Source of the DNA: Clostridium simiarum
Lineage (GTDB): Bacteria > Bacillota > Clostridia > Clostridiales > Clostridiaceae
Assembly: GCF_018919175.1 (NCBI RefSeq)
Contig: NZ_JAHLQL010000004.1
Location: forward strand, 124,001 to 188,000
Direction of reading: 5' to 3'
DNA length: 64,000 nt
Part shown: one piece after another, positions 34,310-42,099 of the stretch
Layout: every line of letters begins with the position of its first letter
Position numbering within the stretch: position 1 is the first letter of the stretch
Notes under the pieces: model-generated
Seen by the model: only the letters and a program-made list of their open reading frames with translations
Databases searched by the model: none
Told to the model about the DNA's origin: nothing
Translations under genes and position numbers: made by a program

Positions 34310-35935
34310 TTAAATAACTCTTCTTATCCTACCTATTTTATACCAAGGCACATCAATGATTCTAACAAAGTTTCTTGAATTTGGTGATTCTATCCACTTT
34401 CCATCACCTACATACATACCTACATGATTAAGGTCATTAAAGAATAGCAAGTCTCCAGGTTTTATGTCGCTTCTAGATACTTCTACTCCATTTTTTATTT
34501 GATCCCATGTACTTCTACCTATATTTACACCTGCTTGTTTTAATCCCCATTGCATAAGTCCAGAGCAATCAAAGGCTCTATATCCAGCATCTATATAACT
34601 ACTTGGAATATCATATTTACCTATCTGGGTCTCATATGGGTAACGTGATTTTAATACATTTAATGATGCTGTGGTCAATAACTCACCAGAGCCACCCCAA
34701 ACATAAGGACTTCCAATATGTGCCTTCATTGCATTAAAGGCAATATTATATACATCGTTATTATTTGAAGGATTTTTTATTTCAGAGTCACTAACCTTTT
34801 TTACATAACTTTTATTAAGATAACCAATTTTACCAGCATATTTAACTTTATACCATTGACCTGAAGTACCTATGATATTGAAAGTTGCTCCTGGTAATAA
34901 ATAGCCTAAAACTTGACTATTGGAATCGGTGCTTGGCTTACTTCTAAGTCTTAAATTAGTACTAACATTATAAACCATACCTAAACCTAAATCTTCTAAA
35001 ACCTCACCTGGAATGGATGGATCAGGATTTGAAGGTTTTTCAGGATTAGGGTTACTTGGAGTATTATTATCTAGAACTTTAACATAATCTTTATGAATAT
35101 AGCCCACTTTATCATTAAACTCAATAAAATACCAATCATTAACTTTACCATTTATATTAAAACTTTGTCCGTTAATTAAATAAGAAATTATAGTAGAGTT
35201 TGTATTAGGTTCTTTTCTCATTCTTAAATTAGTACTGACATTAATAACTTCACCTTTAGATGATTTATTTTCATTAGGAGTTTCTACAGGAGGCTTTGTT
35301 GTATCACTTTCAATTTTCTTTATATAATCTTTATGGGCATATCCAGAGGTTCCATTAAACTCAATATTATACCAGTCACCGTAGCTACCTTTTATAGTAA
35401 GCTTGTCCCCATTTTTTAAATATCCAACTATATTAGAATTAGTACTAGCGTTATCTCTTATTCGTAATGAAGTGCTTACATTAGTAACTTCTCCTTGAGC
35501 TGAGGCTGGAGATTTAACACTAGGATTTTCACTAGGGCTTTTAGTAGCAACTGGAGTTTCTTTTACAGAATCCTTAGGTACAGATTCTGTGTTAGAATTA
35601 AGCTCTTTTACAAAGTTCTTATGGATGTAACCAACCTTCCCATTGAAATCTACATTATACCAATCATCAGATTTACCCTTTATATCAAATTGTTCACCCT
35701 TTATTAAGTGACCAATTATGGAAGAATCAGTGCTAGGGGATTCTCTAAGATTTAATTTTGTACTTACGTTAATAACTTCTCCTTTAGGGACCTTAACTTC
35801 TGTGGAACTTTGGATTTTTACTTCTTTTACTTTAGTAGTATCATTCTCTACAGCATAAGTAGGCTTATCTAAAAAACTTGTACCACTAATGATACTGGTA
35901 GAGAGAAGAAATATGGATATTTTCTTTTTATTCAC
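34310..35935 (-). CDS. Secreted SH3b-repeat NlpC/P60 (C40) peptidoglycan endopeptidase
   Basis: 541 residues. A signal peptide covers about 1-28. Four bacterial SH3 domains (about 55-112, 150-208, 228-285, 320-388) share the pattern GEVINVSTNLRLR, then W..IEFNGKVGYIHKDYVK, and are joined by Pro/Ser/Asn-rich linkers. The C-terminal C40 domain (about 398-541) has the catalytic Cys in AFDCSGLMQWG and His in LNHVGMYVGDG. It cuts peptide stems in the wall. The two Ser-containing insertions before FDCSG (GELLTTASLN and neighbours) make the domain slightly longer than usual. Confidence 0.93.
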   Translation of the reverse strand: MNKKKISIFLLSTSIISGTSFLDKPTYAVENDTTKVKEVKIQSSTEVKVPKGEVINVSTKLNLRESPSTDSSIIGHLIKGEQFDIKGKSDDWYNVDFNGKVGYIHKNFVKELNSNTESVPKDSVKETPVATKSPSENPSVKSPASAQGEVTNVSTSLRIRDNASTNSNIVGYLKNGDKLTIKGSYGDWYNIEFNGTSGYAHKDYIKKIESDTTKPPVETPNENKSSKGEVINVSTNLRMRKEPNTNSTIISYLINGQSFNINGKVNDWYFIEFNDKVGYIHKDYVKVLDNNTPSNPNPEKPSNPDPSIPGEVLEDLGLGMVYNVSTNLRLRSKPSTDSNSQVLGYLLPGATFNIIGTSGQWYKVKYAGKIGYLNKSYVKKVSDSEIKNPSNNNDVYNIAFNAMKAHIGSPYVWGGSGELLTTASLNVLKSRYPYETQIGKYDIPSSYIDAGYRAFDCSGLMQWGLKQAGVNIGRSTWDQIKNGVEVSRSDIKPGDLLFFNDLNHVGMYVGDGKWIESPNSRNFVRIIDVPWYKIGRIRRVI

Positions 35936-36235
35936 CTGTAAATTAACCTCCTTTTGATTTTAAATTTATAGATATATAATTATAAGATGATAATCCAAGA
36001 TATAATTACATTACAAATTGCTAGATTAAAATCTATATAATGATAATGGTATAATTTTTTAATATAACTTAATTATATATCATAATACTACAAATTTTAA
36101 TGAATAAAACAAAATAAATGAAAAAATTAACATTAATTTTAATAACATGATTTTGCCTTAATGAAATGGAAAGCTTTTACCCTTTTTAACTTATAGGTTA
36201 TGACATACAATATTTATAAGAGGTGATATAAATTA
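35936..36235. other. Divergent promoter region, no gene
   Basis: About 300 AT-rich bases between the NlpC/P60 gene and the PRD regulator. I see possible -10 boxes (TATAAT near 36048) but no dyad or riboswitch that stands out. Confidence 0.4.
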
Positions 36236-38335
36236 ATGAATGAGAGATGCATCCAAATAGTTTTTATATTACTAAATAGCCCAAAACATTTAAAAATCAA
36301 TGAGATTGCTAAAGAACTTAAGGTGAGTTCTAGAAGCATAAGATATGATTTAAATTTAATAGATGATTTTCTAAAACAAAATAGTTTACCTTCCTTGATA
36401 AGAAAGCAAAACATGGGTATTTTTATTCAATTAAGTGACGAAGATAATAAAAAACTTTTAGAGTTACTAAGTGAATATAACATGTCCTATTATGCTTTAA
36501 GTAAAGAGGAGAGAATGACTTTAATAATAACTTACTTGTTACAATGTGAATCCTATACAACTATAGATGCTTTAGCAGAAAAAACTAAGTCTAGTAGAAG
36601 TACCATTTCAAAAGATTTAAAGGATATAAGAAAATGGCTAAATGCTAGAGGGATAAAACTTATTTCATCAACTAAAAAGGGAATTGCTGTTAAGGGTGAT
36701 GAAAAGGTTTTGAGGGCTACTATGATTGAAGTGTTATCTAGTTCTTTAGATTTAGATAAGGCAATGAAAATAGTAGAGTCAAAAAACTATGAAAGGTTTA
36801 ATCCATATCTTTATAAAGAAGTTAAGAAGCTTTTTTCTGAAATCGATTTGTATAGAATCGAAGAAGCTGTTCAAAGAGCTGAAATATTATTAAAAAATAC
36901 TTTTTCTGATGATGCCTATACTAATTTAGTTATACATATAGCCTATGCAATAAAGAGAATACAAGAGGGAAAAGATATAGTCTCTTCCTTTAAGGATATT
37001 GATAAGCTAAGATACACTAAAGAATTTAAAGTTGCAGAAGATTTAGCAAAGGAACTGGAAGATTTTTATTCAATAGATATTTCTGAAGAAGAAATAGGAT
37101 ATATAACCATACATCTACTTGGAAGTAGCTTGAATTACTATAATTATGAAGACAGTATAAGCGAAAATTGGTTAGATATTCAAATGCTTACACAAAAGAT
37201 AATTCAAAAGGTAGGAGAGGACTTAAACTTAAACCTATTAAATGATGCTTCTTTGTTTCATGGCTTTATGGATCATTTACGTCCAGCTATTTATAGGATA
37301 ACTCACCATATTAATTTAAATAATCCTATGCTAAATGAGATAAAAACAGAATATAAAGAGCTTTTTAATATAGTCTCTAAAAATATAAAAATAATAGAAG
37401 ATTATACAGGTAAGGTAGTGAATGAGTCTGAAATAGCTTACTTTACCATTCACTTTGGAGCTGCTTTGAAACGGGCAAAGAAGGTTATGCTTAGTAAACC
37501 TAATGTGTTAATAGTTTGTAGTACAGGCATAGGAACTTCACAAATGCTACTGTCCTCAATAAAAAGTAGATTTAAAGCAAATATTTTAGGAACTATAGGT
37601 TTTCATCAGGTAGAGGAGTTTTTAGAAAAGTATAAGGTGGATTTTATAATATCTACAATTCCCTTTGAATGTGAGATAAAAACTATAGTGGTAAGTCCAT
37701 TAATAACTAAGGAAGACATAAAAAATATACAAAATTATATTGCTGAAATTTCCTTTGAGAGCAATGAAATAGATAAGGTTTTAAGTATAATAGAAAAACA
37801 TTGTAATATTAAAAACTATAGAGCCTTAAAAAATGATTTGGAAAGTCTACTCAATGGAAATAAGGACAAAATATTACAAGGAGGGTATGAACCAGTGTTA
37901 AAAGAAGTGTTAAATATAGAAGACGTAAAATTGAATGTAGATGCCAAGGATTGGAGAGATGCCATAAGAATTGGTGGTGGACTGTTACAAGCTAAAGGCG
38001 TTATTGGCTCTGAGTACATAGATGCAATGATAAAAAATGCAGAGGAAAATGGAGCCTATATTGTTATTGCTCCAGGCATTGCTATGCCGCATGCAAGACC
38101 TGAATTTGGGGTAAAGGGTATTGGAATGAGTCTTATAACTTTAAAAAATCCAATTGAATTTGGAAACCCTAAAAATGATCCTGTAACTCTTGTTATATGT
38201 ATTTGTGCAGTAGATCACTCTTCTCACTTGAAAGCTTTATCAGAACTTATGGATATATTAGCTGAAGAGAATAATATAGAATTTATAAAAAATGCTAAAA
38301 CTGAAGAAGAAGTAATGAGTTTAATTAAAGGTTAG
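36236..38335 (+). CDS. PRD-containing transcriptional activator with EIIB and EIIA domains (MtlR/LicR type)
   Basis: 699 residues. The N-terminus has an HTH (EIAKELKVSSRSIRYDLNLI) and a second HTH (ALAEKTKSSRSTISKDLKDI), so it binds DNA. Two PRD modules follow at about 190-400, with His in VIHIAYAIKRI, TIHLLGSS, FMDHLRPAIYRI and TIHFGAAL. An EIIB-like domain (about 415-500) has VCSTGIGTSQM with its Cys. A C-terminal EIIA domain (about 550-699) has the phospho-His in IAMPHARPEFG. It should respond to phosphorylation by the PTS and activate the operon behind it. No separate EIIA gene is present, so this domain may also feed EIIB. Confidence 0.92.
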   Translation: MNERCIQIVFILLNSPKHLKINEIAKELKVSSRSIRYDLNLIDDFLKQNSLPSLIRKQNMGIFIQLSDEDNKKLLELLSEYNMSYYALSKEERMTLIITYLLQCESYTTIDALAEKTKSSRSTISKDLKDIRKWLNARGIKLISSTKKGIAVKGDEKVLRATMIEVLSSSLDLDKAMKIVESKNYERFNPYLYKEVKKLFSEIDLYRIEEAVQRAEILLKNTFSDDAYTNLVIHIAYAIKRIQEGKDIVSSFKDIDKLRYTKEFKVAEDLAKELEDFYSIDISEEEIGYITIHLLGSSLNYYNYEDSISENWLDIQMLTQKIIQKVGEDLNLNLLNDASLFHGFMDHLRPAIYRITHHINLNNPMLNEIKTEYKELFNIVSKNIKIIEDYTGKVVNESEIAYFTIHFGAALKRAKKVMLSKPNVLIVCSTGIGTSQMLLSSIKSRFKANILGTIGFHQVEEFLEKYKVDFIISTIPFECEIKTIVVSPLITKEDIKNIQNYIAEISFESNEIDKVLSIIEKHCNIKNYRALKNDLESLLNGNKDKILQGGYEPVLKEVLNIEDVKLNVDAKDWRDAIRIGGGLLQAKGVIGSEYIDAMIKNAEENGAYIVIAPGIAMPHARPEFGVKGIGMSLITLKNPIEFGNPKNDPVTLVICICAVDHSSHLKALSELMDILAEENNIEFIKNAKTEEEVMSLIKG

Positions 38336-38346
38336 GAGGAATTATT

Positions 38347-38619
38347 ATGAAAATATTTACAGTGTGTGGTGCAGGTGTAGGAAGCAGTATGATGCTTAAG
38401 GTTTATACTCAACAGATATTGGATAAAGAAGGAATTGATGCAGAGGTTAATGCAGCAGATATAGGTTCTGTAAATCCAGCAGAAGCAGATATAATAATTA
38501 CTACTTCTGATTTCGCAAATGTGCTTAGAAATTCTGAAGCCAAAATAATAAGAATTGATAATTTAATGGATAAGCAATATTTAAGAGATCAACTTTTAGA
38601 AGTTATTAAAACTCTATAA
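38347..38619 (+). CDS. PTS EIIB, ascorbate/UlaB family
   Basis: 90 residues with the phospho-Cys in CGAGVGSSMMLKVYTQQ (Cys8). It passes phosphate to sugar bound by the EIIC that follows. It starts 11 bases after the regulator with a GGAGGA site. The family uses ascorbate or related acids; the true substrate here is open. Confidence 0.9.
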   Translation: MKIFTVCGAGVGSSMMLKVYTQQILDKEGIDAEVNAADIGSVNPAEADIIITTSDFANVLRNSEAKIIRIDNLMDKQYLRDQLLEVIKTL

Positions 38620-38632
38620 TATTCTAAGTTTA

Positions 38633-38661
38633 AGAGTAAAAGACTTAGCATCTTTTACTCT
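38633..38661 (+). other. Intercistronic hairpin between EIIB and EIIC
   Basis: AGAGTAAAAGA pairs with TCTTTTACTCT over a seven-base loop. No T run follows, so it is more likely an mRNA processing or stability element than a terminator. Confidence 0.6.
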
Positions 38662-38696
38662 CAATATTAAAAATAATTGTTGAAAGGAAGATAGTT

Positions 38697-39977
38697 ATGA
38701 AGGGTATTTTTATGTATTTTATTTCTAATATACTTAGTGAACCCGCTTTTCTAGTTGGTATGGTAACTTTAGTTGGGTTAGCTGCTCAAAAGAAAAAGAT
38801 AAGTAATATTATATCTGCAACCATTAAAACTATGGTAGGATTCTTACTTATAACTACTGGAGCACAAAGTATGGGTATGTCACTTATGCCACTACAATCT
38901 ATGCTCCAACATATATTTGGAATGAATGCTCAAGTAGCATCTATAGACAGTGCAGTAGGTCAAGGTTTAACTAGTTTTGGTTCAGAGGCAGCGCTAATAT
39001 TTGCCTTTGGATTTTTAGCAAATGTTTTAATTGCTAGATTTACAAAGTTTAAATATATTCATTTATCTGCCCATGTATCATTCTTCTACGCTGGACTTAT
39101 AGCAGCTTTATTAAAAGTTGGAACATCTTTATCTCCAGTGATGGTAATTATTATAGGATCTTTGATTTTAGGTATGTATTTAACTTTTAGTTGTGCATAT
39201 ATGAATCCTTTGATGAAGAATGTAAAAGGTGGAGAAGGGTTTACTATAGGACACTCTAGCTCTATAGGATGCTTGGTATCTGCTGGACTTGGAAAAGTTT
39301 TTGGTAACAAAAATAAAGATTTAGAAGAAATGAAACTTCCAAAGAGTTTAGAATTTTTAAGAGAGACAACAATTGCTTTAAGTGTTTTAATGACATTGAT
39401 ATTCGTAGTTATTTCATTAATAGCAACTCCAAGCTTTGTAACTTCAAGTATAAGCGGAGGAAAAGATATTATAACATTTTCTTTATTAAATGGTCTTAAA
39501 TTTGGTCTTTGGATCACAGTTATAATAACTGGAGTAAGAATGATGATGGCTGATATAGTTCCAGCATTCCATGGTATTTCAGAAAAAATCGTACCAAATG
39601 CTAAACCAGGACTTGATATACCATTATTATTCCCAACTCATCCAACTTCAGTTATAGTAGGATTTTTATCTAGCTTAGTAGCAAGTTTAATAGGTATGGC
39701 TATATTAGGAGCTTTAAAATATCCAGTGATAGTATTCCCAGCACTTATTCCTACATTTTTCACTGGAGCTGTAACAGCTATATTCGGAAACTCTACAGGA
39801 GGAAGAAGAGGAGCTATAATTGGATCTTTTGCAAATGGATTAATATTAATATTTGGACAAGCATTTTTATTACCAATGATAGGTGGATATGAGCCGATGA
39901 TGAGAGTATTATGTGAAACAGATTATGCATTCTATGGACCAATAATAGGATGGGTATTGAGGTTATTACATGGATAG
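38697..39977 (+). CDS. PTS EIIC, ascorbate/UlaA (SgaT) family
   Basis: 426 residues, about 11 helices. LVGMVTLVGLAAQKKK near the start and LITTGAQSMGMSLMPL are typical of UlaA/SgaT permeases. It transports and phosphorylates the sugar acid together with EIIB. AAGGAAG precedes the ATG. Its end overlaps the next gene by eight bases, linking that gene's synthesis to the transporter. Confidence 0.9.
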   Translation: MKGIFMYFISNILSEPAFLVGMVTLVGLAAQKKKISNIISATIKTMVGFLLITTGAQSMGMSLMPLQSMLQHIFGMNAQVASIDSAVGQGLTSFGSEAALIFAFGFLANVLIARFTKFKYIHLSAHVSFFYAGLIAALLKVGTSLSPVMVIIIGSLILGMYLTFSCAYMNPLMKNVKGGEGFTIGHSSSIGCLVSAGLGKVFGNKNKDLEEMKLPKSLEFLRETTIALSVLMTLIFVVISLIATPSFVTSSISGGKDIITFSLLNGLKFGLWITVIITGVRMMMADIVPAFHGISEKIVPNAKPGLDIPLLFPTHPTSVIVGFLSSLVASLIGMAILGALKYPVIVFPALIPTFFTGAVTAIFGNSTGGRRGAIIGSFANGLILIFGQAFLLPMIGGYEPMMRVLCETDYAFYGPIIGWVLRLLHG

Positions 39978-40710
39978 AATATGGGAAAATTTAAAAAATA
40001 AAAAGGCTCTAACAGTTTTTCTAACGGCGGCATATCCAAATAAAGAAAGATTCTTTGAAATAGTAGATTTAATGGCTAAAAACTCTGTAGACGTTCTAGA
40101 AATAGGTATACCTGTAGAAGATCCATTTCTAGATGGAGAAACTATTGCTAAAACTCATGAAAAGGCTTTAGAAAATGGATTTAATGAAAAGGAACTTAAA
40201 GAAATATTAAAAACCTTAAGGGAAAAGTATCCGGAATTAATGGTAGTAATAATGACTTATAAAATAGGTATAGAAAAATATAATTTATTATCCATGAAAG
40301 AATATTATGATGCTTTATTATGTCCAGAAGAGGCTTTAACATTAGAAAATGTAAATCTTATAAATATATATAATGAAGAAATGAGCTTAGAAGAAATAAA
40401 GAGTAGATTAAAATATAACTCTGCCTTTGCTTATGTAGTATCTGGAGTAGGTAAAACTGGTGGTACAGAAAAAATGCCAGAAAAGTATAAGCATACTATG
40501 AAGGTTATAAGAGAAATTTCAGAGATACCTATTCAAATAGGTTTTGGAGTTAATAAAGTAGAGGATGCTACCGCTGTAATTAATAGTGGAGCTGACGGAG
40601 TTATAATAGGAAGTGAATTCATAAGAAAAGTAAATAGTGGTAGTGATGAAGAGATAGTTAAGTTTATTAATGAAATGTCTTCTGCTATTACTAAAGCTCA
40701 TACTAAATAA
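39970..40710 (+). CDS. Tryptophan synthase alpha-chain (TrpA) homologue in a PTS operon
   Basis: 246 residues, a TIM barrel clearly of the TrpA family. FLTAAYPNKERF, VLEIGIPVEDPFLDGETI, AYVVSGVGKTGG and IGFGVNKVEDA match TrpA in order. Both catalytic acids are kept (Glu in LEIG, Asp in DPFLDG). No trpB or other trp gene is near. It overlaps the EIIC gene by eight bases, so it is part of the ascorbate-type PTS operon, where UlaD/E/F enzymes would be expected. It may do a retro-aldol cut on a sugar phosphate instead of on indole-glycerol phosphate. That is inference. Confidence 0.8.
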   Translation: MDRIWENLKNKKALTVFLTAAYPNKERFFEIVDLMAKNSVDVLEIGIPVEDPFLDGETIAKTHEKALENGFNEKELKEILKTLREKYPELMVVIMTYKIGIEKYNLLSMKEYYDALLCPEEALTLENVNLINIYNEEMSLEEIKSRLKYNSAFAYVVSGVGKTGGTEKMPEKYKHTMKVIREISEIPIQIGFGVNKVEDATAVINSGADGVIIGSEFIRKVNSGSDEEIVKFINEMSSAITKAHTK

Positions 40711-40759
40711 TAAAGTTTTTAAAAAGTTTAATAATATATTCTTAAAAATATATAAAATA

Positions 40760-40791
40760 AAAATCCAGTAGGATCAACCTACTGGATTTTT
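40760..40791. terminator. Bidirectional terminator
   Basis: AAAATCCAGTAGG pairs with CCTACTGGATTTT over a five-base loop with A/T runs on both sides. It serves the PTS operon and the opposing dehydrogenase gene. Confidence 0.88.
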
Positions 40792-40800
40792 GTATTTATA

Positions 40801-41874
40801 TTATAATAAAGATTTGTCGGGAGTTACTAAAATTTTAACTTGTTCTTTCTTAGCAGGTCCTGTTAATGTTCCAAAACCTTCTTCAACAATGTCATCTAGG
40901 GATATTTTCTTTGTTATATAACCTTCAGCCTTTATTCTTCCATCAGCCATTTGAGCCATAGTTGCAGGGAATTCATGTCTGTAAGCTATAGTTCCTATTA
41001 TTTTCTTTTCGGAGAATACTAAAGCATTAGGGTTAAAGCTTATGTCATTTTCCCAAATACTTGTTATAACTAAGGTTCCTTCAAACTTTAAGCTAGCAAG
41101 TCCAGTATCAAAACCTATCTTTGCACCTGTAGTTTCAAAGGCTACATCTACTCCAACACCATTGGTTAATTTATTAATTTCAGATACTATATCAACTTCA
41201 TTAGGATCTAGAACTACGTCTGCACCAGCTCTTTTAGCATATTCTTGTCTTATGGATTTTCTTTGAAGAACTACTACAAGGCTAGCTCCTGCGGCTTTTA
41301 AACATTCTATAGTAGCAAGTCCTATTGGTCCTGAACCTAAAACTAAAGCAGTATCTCCAGTTTTAAAGTTTCCTATTCTAACGGAGTGTAGTGCAACTGC
41401 CATAGGTTCTATTAGAGCAGCTTTTTCATAGGACATACCATCTGGAATCTTATGTACAAATTCTGCAGGGAAAATTGTGTATTCAGCGAAACCGCCGCCA
41501 CCACCACATAATCCATGGAATCCTAAAGAAGAGCATAAATTATATTTTCCTTCTCTACAAGCAGGACATTTTCCACAGGCAACAATAGGTTCAACGGCTA
41601 CTCTGTCTCCAACTTTAAAGTTTGTAACACCTTCACCTATTTCTACAACATCACCTGAAAACTCATGTCCTAAAACTACTGGAGCCTTTTCTCCACTTAT
41701 AGCATGAGGAGTAGTTGTAGGAATGAAGATAGGACCACCTAAATATTCATGTAAATCTGATCCACAAATACCACACCATTTAACCTTTATTTTTACAGTT
41801 CCTGGTTTTACCACAGGTTCCTGAATATTTTCCACTCTTACATCTTTTCTATCGTACCATAATGCAGCTTTCAT
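40801..41874 (-). CDS. Zinc-dependent (R,R)-butanediol dehydrogenase-like alcohol dehydrogenase
   Basis: 357 residues of the medium-chain zinc dehydrogenases. Catalytic zinc: Cys in WCGICGSDLHEY and the GHE motif VVLGHEFSGDVV. Structural zinc: four Cys in CGKCPACREGKYNLC. NAD site: LGSGPIG near residue 185. The close fit is with 2,3-butanediol dehydrogenases, which interconvert acetoin and butanediol. AAGGAGG precedes the ATG at 41874; upstream codons in frame lie in promoter DNA. A sigma-54 promoter and the AcoR-like gene next to it indicate activator control. Confidence 0.9.
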   Translation of the reverse strand: MKAALWYDRKDVRVENIQEPVVKPGTVKIKVKWCGICGSDLHEYLGGPIFIPTTTPHAISGEKAPVVLGHEFSGDVVEIGEGVTNFKVGDRVAVEPIVACGKCPACREGKYNLCSSLGFHGLCGGGGGFAEYTIFPAEFVHKIPDGMSYEKAALIEPMAVALHSVRIGNFKTGDTALVLGSGPIGLATIECLKAAGASLVVVLQRKSIRQEYAKRAGADVVLDPNEVDIVSEINKLTNGVGVDVAFETTGAKIGFDTGLASLKFEGTLVITSIWENDISFNPNALVFSEKKIIGTIAYRHEFPATMAQMADGRIKAEGYITKKISLDDIVEEGFGTLTGPAKKEQVKILVTPDKSLL

Positions 41875-41932
41875 ATTTAAAATCCTCCTTAAAGTTGTTA
41901 ATTTTATAACTAATTTAATCATTATAATTAAG

Positions 41933-41948
41933 AGCAATATACATGCCA
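41933..41948 (-). promoter_or_regulatory. Sigma-54 promoter of the butanediol dehydrogenase gene
   Basis: The minus strand reads TGGCATGTATATTGCT. GG and GC have the required ten-base gap of -24/-12 promoters, and the flanking bases fit the consensus except one. It lies about 60 bases before the dehydrogenase start codon and the neighbouring gene is a sigma-54 activator. Confidence 0.85.
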
Positions 41949-41988
41949 ACTCTGTAAATATTGCCATTGATTGTTTTAAAATTAACAA

Positions 41989-42054
41989 GTATCAAAATTG
42001 AGATTAATACCGTCTCAATTTTGATACAATAAGAAAAAAATCTCAATTATGAGA
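41989..42054. promoter_or_regulatory. Candidate upstream activator sites for the AcoR-like protein
   Basis: A perfect 15-bp inverted repeat GTATCAAAATTGAGA (41989-42003) with TCTCAATTTTGATAC (42013-42027). A related TCTCAATTATGAGA follows at 42041-42054. The position about 50-100 bases upstream of the -24/-12 promoter is right for enhancer binding. Confidence 0.75.
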
Positions 42055-42060
42055 AATAAG

Positions 42061-42099
42061 TAATTAATAAGAGCACCTTTCTGGTGCTTTCATTAATTA
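42061..42099 (-). terminator. Hairpin at the end of the AcoR-like gene
   Basis: TAATTAAT and ATTAATTA with AGCACC/GGTGCT form a long stem over the stop codon. The T run is poor, so termination is probable rather than sure. Confidence 0.5.

Noticed and set aside
36163..36182. cre-like sequence before the PRD regulator
   Set aside because: Several mismatches at core positions of the cre consensus.
39086..39517. 143-codon frame opposite the PTS EIIC gene
   Set aside because: Shadow of the EIIC gene; no ribosome site or recognisable motif.
39970..40710. True tryptophan biosynthesis gene
   Set aside because: No trp neighbours and translational overlap with a PTS permease make a pathway role in tryptophan synthesis unlikely, though not excluded.
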